Shown here: positions 40,506 to 47,773 of the stretch, piece by piece
How positions within the stretch are numbered: position 1 is the stretch's first letter
How the letters are laid out: each line of letters starts with the position of its first letter
From: an uncultured cyanobacterium
GTDB lineage: Bacteria; Cyanobacteriota; Cyanobacteriia; Cyanobacteriales; Geitlerinemataceae
Reading direction: 5' to 3'
Length of the DNA stretch: 47,773 nt
Assembly (NCBI GenBank): GCA_937899645.1
Contig: CALCCD010000045.1
Location: 1 to 47,773 of the forward strand
Made by a program: the position numbers and the translations under genes
The notes under the pieces: model-generated
What the model saw: the letters and a program-made list of their open reading frames with translations, nothing else
Database searches by the model: none
Told to the model about the DNA's origin: nothing

Positions 40506-41618
40506 TTAGCCTGCGATCGCGGTGTCGATCGCGCTGACGAGACGCTCGACGCTGTCGGTGACGGCGAGGGACTTCATGCCGTGGCGCAGTTTCTCTAGGG
40601 CGTCGGGGTCGGCGAGCAGGCCACAGACTTCGGTGGCGAGGCGATCGGCGCTCAGGTCGGCTTGGCGGTACATGCGCGCCGCGCCTGCGCTGACGCAGAT
40701 CTCGCCGTTGTAGAACTGGTGGTCTTCGGCGGCGAACGGGTAGGGAATCAGGATCGTTGGCGTTCCGCAGACGCTGAGTTCGGCGATCGCCCCGGCTCCG
40801 GCACGGGAAATCGCCAGGGTCGCGCGCTGGAGCAGTCCGGCGATGTTGTGGTAGAAGGGCATCGAGATGTACTGCGGGTGGTCGATCGTCTCAGCGTCGG
40901 GGTCGTTTTCGCCCGTCAGGTGGACGACCCACGCCCCCGCCTCGAACCATGCGGGCAGGCACTCGCGCACGATGCGGTTGACGGCGACTGCGCCCTGGCT
41001 GCCGCCCATCACGGCGATGAGGGGCACGCCGTCGGGAACGGGTAAATCGAGGCCGATCGGCGATAGGAAGTCGGCGCGAACGGGCGTTCCTACGTGGAGG
41101 ATTTCGGTGCGATCGGCGACCTCGAGGCGATCGGCGGCTTCGGCAAAACCGACGGCGAGGGTCTTGCACCAGCGACCGCAGGCTCGCGTCACTTTGCCGG
41201 GCAGGGCGTTGGATTCGTGGAGGAGTGTCGGTAGGCCTCGCAGTCGCGCCGCCAGGATCGCCGGAGCGGCGATGTAGCCGCCGGTGGTCAACACGGCGTC
41301 GAATTTACCGGCGAGGCGATAGCACTGCCAGAGGGAAGCAGCGAGGCCGATCGCGGCTTTGACTGCGCCGATCGCGCCGCCTTGCAAACCGGATACGGGT
41401 ACGTAATGAATGGGGTAGCGAGCGCCGACGAGTTTGGTTTCCATGCGATCGCGCACGCCGAGCCATTCGATATCCCAGTGGGGATATTTCTCCGAGCCCT
41501 GCGTCGTCAGGCGTTCGGCGATCGCCAGCGCTGGGAACAGGTGTCCGCCCGTGCCGCTGGCCGCGACGAGCAGTCGGCGCGGTCGGTCGGGAGATATAGA
41601 ACGCTCGGAGGAGGTCAC
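40506..41618 (-). CDS. murG: UDP-N-acetylglucosamine--N-acetylmuramyl-(pentapeptide) pyrophosphoryl-undecaprenol N-acetylglucosamine transferase
   Basis: This protein of about 370 residues is MurG, which adds GlcNAc to lipid I to give lipid II at the inner face of the membrane, the last intracellular step of peptidoglycan synthesis. The N-terminal glycine-rich loop is SGTGGHLFPALAIAERL (GTGGH, residues 22-26). Other family motifs are HESNALPGKVTR, GGSQGA and the donor-site region SRAGAGAIAELSVCGTPTILIPYPFAAEDHQ in two adjoining blocks. The GTG at 41618 is chosen as start; an open frame to 41729 adds 37 residues of no family character. It is not in a mur gene cluster here. Confidence 0.93.
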   Translation of the reverse strand: MTSSERSISPDRPRRLLVAASGTGGHLFPALAIAERLTTQGSEKYPHWDIEWLGVRDRMETKLVGARYPIHYVPVSGLQGGAIGAVKAAIGLAASLWQCYRLAGKFDAVLTTGGYIAAPAILAARLRGLPTLLHESNALPGKVTRACGRWCKTLAVGFAEAADRLEVADRTEILHVGTPVRADFLSPIGLDLPVPDGVPLIAVMGGSQGAVAVNRIVRECLPAWFEAGAWVVHLTGENDPDAETIDHPQYISMPFYHNIAGLLQRATLAISRAGAGAIAELSVCGTPTILIPYPFAAEDHQFYNGEICVSAGAARMYRQADLSADRLATEVCGLLADPDALEKLRHGMKSLAVTDSVERLVSAIDTAIAG

Positions 41619-41762
41619 GGTGTCGCGCTCGATCGAGCCGCAGAAATTTGTACAATGGGCAAAGCCGCGCTGGCCTAACGGGCCTTGGAATAGCTTTGAA
41701 ACAGCTTTGGAACCTTTTCGCGCTGCCACAGTCCAGAACTTTACCCTAAAAAACGAGCGCTC

Positions 41763-42578
41763 ATGAGCAGTGGTGGAACATTTCGGCAGTGGACGATTGC
41801 GGCAATGTCTCGAGTGGCGATCGTCGCGCTGGGGCTGACGGGTGCACTGGTGCTGCCCTTGGGAGCCCGCGCCGATTCGCCCGATTCTGCCCCGCCGGAG
41901 GTGCTCGCGGCGATCGAGCGGCTGGCGCGCGCCGCCAACAATCGCGACCTGCCCGCCCTAATGGATGCCTACGATTCGCGCTTTGCCCATGACGACGGCT
42001 TCGATCGCGCGGCGCTGCGCGAGGCCACCGAAGACTTTTGGGCACGCTACGAAACGCTGACCTACGACATCGAGCTGCTCGGCTGGGAGGCCACCCCGAA
42101 CGGCTACGTGACCGAGACGGAAGTGACGATCGCCGGGACGACCGACGAGCTGCGCGCCTTTCAGCTTCAGTCGGCATTGCGATCGCGTCAGACTTTCAGC
42201 GGCGATCGCATCGTCCGCCAGACCACTCTAGAAGAGGTCAGCGTCCTGACAGCGGGCAGCGGTGCGCCGGACGTGCGCGTGCAGATTCCCGACGGCGTCG
42301 CCCCCAGCGAGCGCTTCGACTTCGACGCGATCGTCGTCGAGCCCCTGGGTGATAGCTTCCTGCTCGGCGGAGCCCTCGACGAAACGGTAGACGGCCTGCC
42401 CGCTCTCGGCGCTTCAACCATCGAACTCCGGCCCCTGATGGCGGGTGGCCTGTTTAAAACCGGCACGGCTCCCGACAACGACCTGTGGCTGTCGGGGGCG
42501 CTCGTTCGCGAAGACGGCATCACGATCGTCACCCATCGCCTGCCGGTCGCGCCGAGACAAGCCAGCGACGGCCACTAA
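41763..42578 (+). CDS. Exported NTF2-like protein of unknown function
   Basis: This 271-residue protein starts with a signal peptide (hydrophobic VAIVALGLTGALVLPLGARA, cleavage near residue 38). The ATG at 41805 (MSRVAIV) would give a more ordinary signal length. The first folded part (about 45-160) looks like an NTF2/SnoaL-like domain: an AIERLARAANNRDLPALMDAY helix followed by a region typical for this fold. The remainder is mostly beta strand and ends with VTHRLPVAP. Catalytic residues cannot be named. The gene is divergent from murG and is followed after 76 bases by the DUF4230 gene, so the two may form an operon. Confidence 0.6.
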   Translation: MSSGGTFRQWTIAAMSRVAIVALGLTGALVLPLGARADSPDSAPPEVLAAIERLARAANNRDLPALMDAYDSRFAHDDGFDRAALREATEDFWARYETLTYDIELLGWEATPNGYVTETEVTIAGTTDELRAFQLQSALRSRQTFSGDRIVRQTTLEEVSVLTAGSGAPDVRVQIPDGVAPSERFDFDAIVVEPLGDSFLLGGALDETVDGLPALGASTIELRPLMAGGLFKTGTAPDNDLWLSGALVREDGITIVTHRLPVAPRQASDGH

Positions 42579-42654
42579 GTCGCAGCAGCGAAGTGACAGC
42601 AGCCGCTCGCCTGAGCCGTTTGCCCCGATTTTTTTGCCCCCCCACATCTACGCC

Positions 42655-43377
42655 ATGGCAGTTGACGCCAGACCCCGCCGCGCCGACCGCGCAAATCGCC
42701 CGCACCGACCGCGCAAATCGCCCCTCGGAATTTTTCGCCACCCCTTTGTCGCCTTTGCCACCTTTTCCGCGATTGTCGGAGCGGTGGCCGTCACCAGCGT
42801 TAACGGCTGGCTGGCCGGGTTGCGGCGCGATTTGTTTCCGCCGCCGCCGCTCCCCGTCACCGACGTGCGCACCTTGATATTGAGCGGCCTCGAAGACAGC
42901 CAAGAGCTGCACACCGCCAAGCAGACGCTAACGGCGTTGGTCACCAGCGAGCAGGAGCGCCGCCTCGGGCAGTTCTACCTGGGCGAGACCGTGTTGGTCT
43001 ATCAGGGCATCGGCTACGCTCGCGCCGCGATCGACATCAGCCAGCTCCAGATCGAGCGAGTCGATCGCGACAGCGGCAGCATCTACGTCGTTCTCCCCCC
43101 GGCGTACCTGTCCAGCATCGAGCTAGACGTCGAGAAGTCCGGCGTCCTGGAAGAGCATCGCGCCTGGATCGCGCCCAATGCCGAAACCCAGCTCTACGCC
43201 GAAGCCGAGCGCGTCGCCGTGGCGCGCATGCGATCGGCGGCCTGCGAGGGCCAACTCTTCGATCGCGCTGCCGAGCAGGCTGAAACCCTGATTCGCGACA
43301 TTCTGCGCGCCGCCCGCTACACCGAAATTGGCATTGAGACCCAACCGGCTAATCGCCAGGGCTGCCAGGTGACCTGA
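42655..43377 (+). CDS. DUF4230 domain-containing membrane protein
   Basis: This 240-residue protein has a short basic N terminus, one membrane helix (about residues 25-45) and then a DUF4230 domain. Typical are ELHTAKQTLTALVTS at the start of the domain, YQGIGYARAAIDISQLQ in the middle and ARYTEIGIETQP at the end. The domain is probably outside the cytoplasm. DUF4230 proteins are widespread but have no established function. The ATG at 42655 is chosen; the open frame upstream to 42445 overlaps the preceding gene in another frame and looks non-coding. It may be transcribed together with the NTF2-like gene. Confidence 0.75.
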   Translation: MAVDARPRRADRANRPHRPRKSPLGIFRHPFVAFATFSAIVGAVAVTSVNGWLAGLRRDLFPPPPLPVTDVRTLILSGLEDSQELHTAKQTLTALVTSEQERRLGQFYLGETVLVYQGIGYARAAIDISQLQIERVDRDSGSIYVVLPPAYLSSIELDVEKSGVLEEHRAWIAPNAETQLYAEAERVAVARMRSAACEGQLFDRAAEQAETLIRDILRAARYTEIGIETQPANRQGCQVT

Positions 43378-43684
43378 CCCGGGCTGCGCCGAGCGCCGAG
43401 ACATCGAGCAACGAACTCCCCACCACGTCCCAGTTGGGGTCGGCGATCGCGCCGCTTTCTCGAGGTCAGCCCGCTCCGCCGACCAACACTTCGTTTACCA
43501 GAGCCTCAAAGAGCTTTACAATTGGTTAACACAAGTACTGTCGCTATGGGCAAAAATAGACTCTCCGCTGTTTCCTAAGGACGTCAAAGCCCCGCGAAAC
43601 TGGCTTTACGGAAGCGTTCCAAGCCCCCTCGGGTCTGGCACGTAGTCCACGAAGGTTCATAGCGCCCGACCCAAGATCGAAAAC
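43378..43684. other. Leader region of the EF-G paralogue gene
   Basis: The 307 bases contain no gene. TTTACA at 43515-43520 with TACTGT at 43536-43541 (15-base spacing) or CGCTAT at 43542-43547 (21-base spacing) are imperfect promoter candidates. If used, they imply a leader of roughly 130 bases. No ribosome binding site is evident before the ATG at 43685. Confidence 0.4.
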
Positions 43685-45772
43685 ATGAAAGACCTGAATC
43701 GCTATCGAAATATCGGTATCTTCGCTCACGTTGACGCGGGCAAAACCACGACGACCGAACGTATCCTGAAGCTCACCGGTAAAATCCACAAAATCGGTGA
43801 AGTGCACGATGGTGCTGCCACCACCGACTTCATGGATCAAGAGCAGGAGCGCGGTATTACGATTCAGTCGGCGGCAACGAGCTGCTTCTGGAAAGATCAC
43901 CAGTTCAACATCATCGACACACCCGGTCACGTTGACTTTACGATCGAGGTGTACCGCTCGCTGAAGGTCCTCGACGGCGGTGTTGGTGTGTTCTGTGGTT
44001 CGGGCGGCGTGGAGCCTCAGTCAGAGACCAACTGGCGCTATGCGAACGAGTCGAAAGTCGCGCGGATTATCTACGTCAACAAGCTCGACCGTACCGGCGC
44101 GGACTTTTACAGCGTTGTCGACCAAGTCGAGAACATCCTGGCAGCCAAGCCGCTGGTGATGGTGCTGCCGATCGGCATCGAGAACGACTTCGTTGGCGTC
44201 GTCGATCTCCTGACCGAGAAAGCTTGGGTTTGGGATGACTCGGGCGAGCCCATGAACTACGAAATCTCCGATATCCCCGACGATATGAAGGAGAAAGCGG
44301 CGGAATACCGCGAGGCTCTCATCGAAACCGCTGTCGAAGCCAACGACGACATGATGGAGAAATACCTCGAGGGTGAAGAGCTCTCGATCGACGAGATCAA
44401 AGCTTGTATCCGCAAGGGTACGCGCGATCTGATGTTCTTCCCGACCTACTGCGGTTCGTCGTTTAAGAACAAAGGCGTGCAGCTCGTCCTCGACGCTGTC
44501 GTGGATTACCTGCCCAGCCCCACTGAAGTCAAACCTCAGCCCGAGGTCGATCTGGAAGGTAACGAGACCGGCGAGTACGCGATCGTCGATCCCGACAACC
44601 CGTTCCGCGCCCTGGCGTTCAAGATTATGGACGACCGTTTCGGTGCGCTGACCTTTACGCGCATCTACTCCGGCCAGATCAAAAAAGGTGACACCATCCT
44701 CAACACCGCCACGGGTAAAACCGAGCGCGTGGGCCGCATGGTGGAAATGCACGCCGATTCGCGCGAAGAGATCGACACCGCACAAGCGGGCGACATCATC
44801 GCGATCGTCGGGATGAAGAACGTCCAAACGGGCCACACCCTCTGCGATCCCAAGCAGCCCGCAACCCTGGAGCCGATGGTCTTCCCCGACCCGGTGATCT
44901 CGATTGCCATCTCGCCGAAAAACAAAGGCGGCAACGAGAAGATGGGTATGGCGCTCAGCAAGATGGTTCAGGAAGATCCGTCCTTCCAAGTCGAAACCGA
45001 CCAGGAAAGCGGCGAAACGATCATCAAAGGCATGGGCGAACTTCACCTCGACATTAAAGTCGATATCCTCAAGCGCACCCACGGTGTCGAAGTGGAAGTC
45101 GGGAAGCCCCAAGTGGCCTACCGCGAGTCGATCACCAAGGTCATCGACGACAGCTACACCCACAAGAAACAGTCGGGTGGTTCGGGTCAATACGGCAAGA
45201 TCGACTACACGATCGAGCCCGGTGAACCGGGTTCGGGCTTCACGTTCGAGTCGAAAGTCACGGGTGGTAACGTGCCGCGTGAATACTGGCCTGCCGTCAA
45301 CAAAGGCTTCGCGTCTAGCATTGAGGAAGGCCCTCTCGCCAGTTTCCCTTGCGTTGACCTCAAAGTGACACTGAAAGACGGTGGCTTCCACCCCGTTGAC
45401 TCCTCGGCGATCGCCTTCGAGATTGCAGCCAAAGCCGCGTATCGTCAGTCGATGCCGAAAGCTGGCCCGCAAATCCTCGAGCCGATCATGAAAGTGGACG
45501 TGTTCACGCCGGAAGACCACGTCGGTGATGTCATCGGCGACCTCAACCGTCGTCGCGGCATGATTGGCGAGCAAATGTCCACCCCGATGGGTGTTCGCCT
45601 GAAGGCGCAAGTGCCGCTGAGCGAAATGTTCGGCTACATCGGCGACCTGCGGACGATGACTTCCGGTCGCGGTCAGTTCTCGATGGAGTTCGACCACTAC
45701 GCTGCTTGCCCGCGCAATGTGGCTGAAGACGTGATTAAGGAAGCCAAAGAGCGCCAAGGAGCGCTGGCATAG
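43685..45772 (+). CDS. Elongation factor G paralogue (EF-G2 type)
   Basis: This 695-residue GTPase has all EF-G domains. GTP-binding motifs are [12 protein letters not shown] (residues 14-25), the switch [10 protein letters not shown] and NKLD. Later conserved segments are [15 protein letters not shown], the domain IV start [13 protein letters not shown] and [22 protein letters not shown] moves tRNA and mRNA on the ribosome. Its wording ([20 protein letters not shown] and [24 protein letters not shown]) is closer to the second, EF-G2 type of proteobacteria than to the canonical cyanobacterial FusA, and the gene stands alone instead of between rpsG and tuf. I therefore call it a paralogue; its precise role (translocation, recycling or a specialised task) is open. 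Confidence 0.85.
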   Translation: MKDLNRYRNIGIFAHVDAGKTTTTERILKLTGKIHKIGEVHDGAATTDFMDQEQERGITIQSAATSCFWKDHQFNIIDTPGHVDFTIEVYRSLKVLDGGVGVFCGSGGVEPQSETNWRYANESKVARIIYVNKLDRTGADFYSVVDQVENILAAKPLVMVLPIGIENDFVGVVDLLTEKAWVWDDSGEPMNYEISDIPDDMKEKAAEYREALIETAVEANDDMMEKYLEGEELSIDEIKACIRKGTRDLMFFPTYCGSSFKNKGVQLVLDAVVDYLPSPTEVKPQPEVDLEGNETGEYAIVDPDNPFRALAFKIMDDRFGALTFTRIYSGQIKKGDTILNTATGKTERVGRMVEMHADSREEIDTAQAGDIIAIVGMKNVQTGHTLCDPKQPATLEPMVFPDPVISIAISPKNKGGNEKMGMALSKMVQEDPSFQVETDQESGETIIKGMGELHLDIKVDILKRTHGVEVEVGKPQVAYRESITKVIDDSYTHKKQSGGSGQYGKIDYTIEPGEPGSGFTFESKVTGGNVPREYWPAVNKGFASSIEEGPLASFPCVDLKVTLKDGGFHPVDSSAIAFEIAAKAAYRQSMPKAGPQILEPIMKVDVFTPEDHVGDVIGDLNRRRGMIGEQMSTPMGVRLKAQVPLSEMFGYIGDLRTMTSGRGQFSMEFDHYAACPRNVAEDVIKEAKERQGALA

Positions 45773-45789
45773 GCTTCGCCGATATGTTG

Positions 45790-45815
45790 GGCGATCGGGT
45801 GGCCGCTCGATCGCC
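45790..45815 (+). terminator. First hairpin after the EF-G paralogue gene
   Basis: GGCGATCG at 45790-45797 pairs with CGATCGCC at 45808-45815 across a 10-base loop. Only short T pairs follow. It may assist the stronger terminator just downstream. Confidence 0.4.
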
Positions 45816-45830
45816 GTCTTAACTCGATAT

Positions 45831-45867
45831 GCGCTCGATCGCTAGTGGCGATCGAGCGCTTTTTTTT
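45831..45867 (+). terminator. Strong rho-independent terminator after the EF-G paralogue gene
   Basis: Arms 45831-45842 and 45848-45859 (GCGCTCGATCGC and its complement) form a perfect 12-base stem with a TAGTG loop, followed by eight T residues at 45860-45867. This is the clearest terminator in the window. Confidence 0.9.
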
Positions 45868-45885
45868 AGCGATCGTCGGACACTC

Positions 45886-45921
45886 CAGAAGTCGGACTTT
45901 TTGGAAAAGTCCGACTTCTCA
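45886..45921. repeat. Dispersed palindromic repeat, copy 2 (overlaps the mobA stop codon)
   Basis: Arms 45887-45901 and 45905-45919 are perfectly complementary over 15 bases with a three-base loop. The element matches the one at 8776-8811 at 29 of 36 positions. Its right arm touches the stop codon of mobA at 45919-45921, so it probably forms the 3' end hairpin of the mobA transcript. Confidence 0.75.
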
Positions 45922-46545
45922 GGCACCGGGAAAACCGTCCGTCAAGTCTGCGGGCGTGTTGCAGTTGCGCAGCCAGCCGCGATCGCCCGGAGCCACCGAC
46001 ACGGCCTCGACTTCACTGGCGGCAGCACGCCGATCGAGCCACGCCTGAAACGATCGCCCGTCCATCGTGACAAAGTCCGCCAACGACGATCGCGCTTCGA
46101 GACGGTAGAGCGCACACAGCGGCTCCCAGCCGCGCTCGGTCTGCGGAACGATCGCCAATTTCTCCTCTCCGCACGCCCGCGCTCGATCGCACAGTTCTAC
46201 AAGTCGAGCGCGATCGAGGCTCGGCAGATCGCAGGCCAGCAGCAGCACCCAGCCCAGCTCGCGTTCGGCCAGATCGTCTAGCGCTTGTCGTAGCGACACC
46301 AGCGGTCCAGCTCCCGGCTCGCGATCGCACAGCCACTCGCAGCCGCCCAGCTCGAGCGCGTCGCGGTAGCGATCGTTCCAGGCGGACATCACAAACGATC
46401 GCACGGTCAGCGATCGCGTCGCGTCGTAGACTCGCTGCAACATCGGCACGCCCTGCCACGGCACGAGAGCTTTGTCGCGTCCCATGCGGCGGCTGCGGCC
46501 TCCGGCGAGGATGACGGTCGCGATCGACAGATGGGGGATATTCAT
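45919..46545 (-). CDS. mobA: Molybdenum cofactor guanylyltransferase
   Basis: This 208-residue enzyme attaches GMP to molybdopterin to make the guanine dinucleotide form of the molybdenum cofactor used by enzymes such as nitrate reductase. The nucleotide-binding signature LAGGRSRRMGRDKALVPW is at residues 13-30. Other family motifs are the GAGPLVSLRQAL segment, LLACDLPSLDRA with the metal-binding Asp, and NCNTPADL near the C terminus. The ATG at 46545 is well placed. The stop codon lies within a palindromic repeat. No other molybdenum cofactor genes are in the window. Confidence 0.88.
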   Translation of the reverse strand: MNIPHLSIATVILAGGRSRRMGRDKALVPWQGVPMLQRVYDATRSLTVRSFVMSAWNDRYRDALELGGCEWLCDREPGAGPLVSLRQALDDLAERELGWVLLLACDLPSLDRARLVELCDRARACGEEKLAIVPQTERGWEPLCALYRLEARSSLADFVTMDGRSFQAWLDRRAAASEVEAVSVAPGDRGWLRNCNTPADLTDGFPGA

Positions 46546-46641
46546 GGCGAGATCGACTTGAGTGCGATGCTCCGATCGTAGCGCCGCCAGTTTCTCGAAA
46601 CGCCTCGAAACGCCTCGATTCAGCGGGCAAAACAGCGCAGC

Positions 46642-47547
46642 TCAGCGCGCGAACAGCAGTGCGACGCCTGCGAGAACGAGGACGACGCCGAATATCGATC
46701 GCCAGCCGACGTGCTCGCCCGCCCAAGCGGCCAGGGGCAGCGCGAATAGTGGGCTGGTGGAGGTTAGGGTTTGGGCGATGCCAACGGGTGCGAATTTATA
46801 GGAGGTTTGCTGGAGCCAGATGGCGAGGTAAGTGCCGAGGAGGGAGCTGAGGGCGATCGCCGTGAGGATTCTCGGGGTCGTGACAATACGCCGCCACGCT
46901 TGGCGTTCGGTGGCGTGGCGCGCGAATTCTAGAGACTCCCAGACCAGCAGCGGCGCGATGCCGACGGCGATCCGCAGCATGCTTGCCCACAGGGTCGGGA
47001 AGTCCGTCTCGGCAAGTACCGATCGCGACATCACTGCGCCGACGGCCTGAGCCGCCGCCGCCACTATCCCCCAGAACGCGCCCTGCCACCACGCTCCGCG
47101 TCCGGGGATATCCGCTGCGCGATCGACGATCGTCCAGACGATGCCGCCGAAGATCGCGGCAATGCCGAATGCGGCCTGCGCGCCGAGGGTCTCGCCGAGA
47201 GTCGTTGCTGCCAGCAGGGCCGTCATGGGCGTCGCGCTCGTCACCAGCAGCAGTGTCCGCCGCGACCCCAGGCAGTTGAGCGCTTTGAAGTAGGCGGTGT
47301 CACCGAGCCCGATGCCGATCGCGCCGCTGCCGCCGAGCATCAGCAACGTCCGCGCGTCGATCGTCGGCGCTTCCAACCGACCCAGCGCGATCGTGACGGA
47401 GAATGCCAGCAGCGAGACGACGCCTTTAAGTAGGTTGAGCCGCAGTGGCGCGATCGTCACGCCCAGCCGCTGGAACACGAGCGATGCAAAGGCCCAGACG
47501 AAAGCTGCGCCCAGTGCTGAGAATTCGCCGAGGTAGGGTATCGTCAC
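46642..47547 (-). CDS. EamA/DMT family transporter
   Basis: This 301-residue protein has ten predicted membrane helices arranged as two EamA repeats, the layout of drug/metabolite transporters. The first repeat starts with GEFSALGAAFVWAFASLVFQRLG and the second with WQGAFWGIVAAAAQAVGAVMSR. A conserved Pro-containing segment near each repeat end is present (SATPMTALLA and STSPLFALPLAAW). Substrates of the family include amino acids, nucleosides and small metabolites; none can be chosen here. The start codon is GTG at 47547. It lies upstream of mobA on the same strand with about 100 bases between, so a shared transcript is possible. Confidence 0.85.
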   Translation of the reverse strand: MTIPYLGEFSALGAAFVWAFASLVFQRLGVTIAPLRLNLLKGVVSLLAFSVTIALGRLEAPTIDARTLLMLGGSGAIGIGLGDTAYFKALNCLGSRRTLLLVTSATPMTALLAATTLGETLGAQAAFGIAAIFGGIVWTIVDRAADIPGRGAWWQGAFWGIVAAAAQAVGAVMSRSVLAETDFPTLWASMLRIAVGIAPLLVWESLEFARHATERQAWRRIVTTPRILTAIALSSLLGTYLAIWLQQTSYKFAPVGIAQTLTSTSPLFALPLAAWAGEHVGWRSIFGVVLVLAGVALLFAR

Positions 47548-47773
47548 AAGTCGCTATCCTGACCGAAAACCCGCTCAATGTAGCAAACGCCTCCGATGCG
47601 GACAACGCAGGAGAGCCAGGACTTGCGCGCAATTTCCTAATAGCTCCCGAATCCCCCTGCCAGAGATCGACTAGAGAGCGCAATCGACATCCGCAGAAAT
47701 CACCGCAAGAACCGTAAAGACCTGATTGACGGACAAAAGTGATTAGAGAAGCTTGTAAAGCCTGACAGTGTGG
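47548..47773. other. Right end of the window, no gene seen
   Basis: The 226 bases to the window edge hold no supported coding sequence. They should contain the promoter of the EamA transporter gene; no clear -35/-10 pair was identified. Confidence 0.4.

Noticed and set aside
44021-45757. 578-codon open frame antisense to the EF-G paralogue gene
   Set aside because: Same reason: shadow of a highly conserved gene with biased codons; composition is His/Asp/Val-rich as typical for such shadows.

Overview
The window is a GC-rich piece of a cyanobacterial chromosome. Three things show this. The RNA polymerase beta' subunit is split into rpoC1 and rpoC2. The HIP1 octamer GCGATCGC is scattered at very high density through genes and gaps. 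Several families known mainly from cyanobacteria are present (HpsJ, DUF1830, DUF4079, and a CHAT protein of the cyanobacterial type). The genus cannot be fixed from sequence alone; a GC-rich unicellular lineage is a guess. No tRNA, rRNA, CRISPR array, insertion sequence or prophage was seen.

Layout. Positions 1-9000 hold a mixed cell-envelope region: a secreted histidine phosphatase with a GGE repeat, a VOC-family protein, a membrane-anchored M23 peptidase with a long Asp-rich linker, HpsJ, a family 2 glycosyltransferase, and a large CHAT-domain (caspase-like) membrane protein. Positions 9190-15360 hold a sensor histidine kinase broken by a one-base frameshift, DUF4079 and DUF1830 proteins, an inositol-monophosphatase-family enzyme, a PlsC-type acyltransferase and a secreted SIMPL protein.

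Positions 15630-27640 are all on the minus strand. The core is the operon rpsT-tatD-rpoB-rpoC1-rpoC2, followed by an SGNH-hydrolase-like membrane protein. Divergent from rpsT is hisD. Positions 29330-35480 hold a 1451-residue multi-sensor diguanylate cyclase (CBS-like, GAF, five PAS including one LOV-like, GAF, GGDEF) and a Glu/Leu/Phe/Val dehydrogenase.

Positions 36090-41620 hold a coiled-coil protein, a PMT-family glycosyltransferase, a glycosyltransferase-methyltransferase fusion of lower GC, and murG. Positions 41760-47550 hold an NTF2-like secreted protein with a DUF4230 protein (probable operon), a stand-alone EF-G paralogue with a strong terminator, mobA, and an EamA-family transporter.

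How the genes fit together. Apart from the transcription/translation operon and scattered housekeeping genes, the recurrent theme is the cell surface: M23 peptidase, HpsJ, GT2, PMT, GT-methyltransferase fusion, MurG and SGNH protein. Signalling proteins (histidine kinase, LOV/PAS diguanylate cyclase, CHAT protein) are interspersed. There is no compact defence island. The most distinctive observations are the LOV-like domain lacking its usual glutamine inside the diguanylate cyclase, the CHAT protein facing a frameshifted kinase, the three-part GT-methyltransferase fusion, and a small family of dispersed palindromic repeats.
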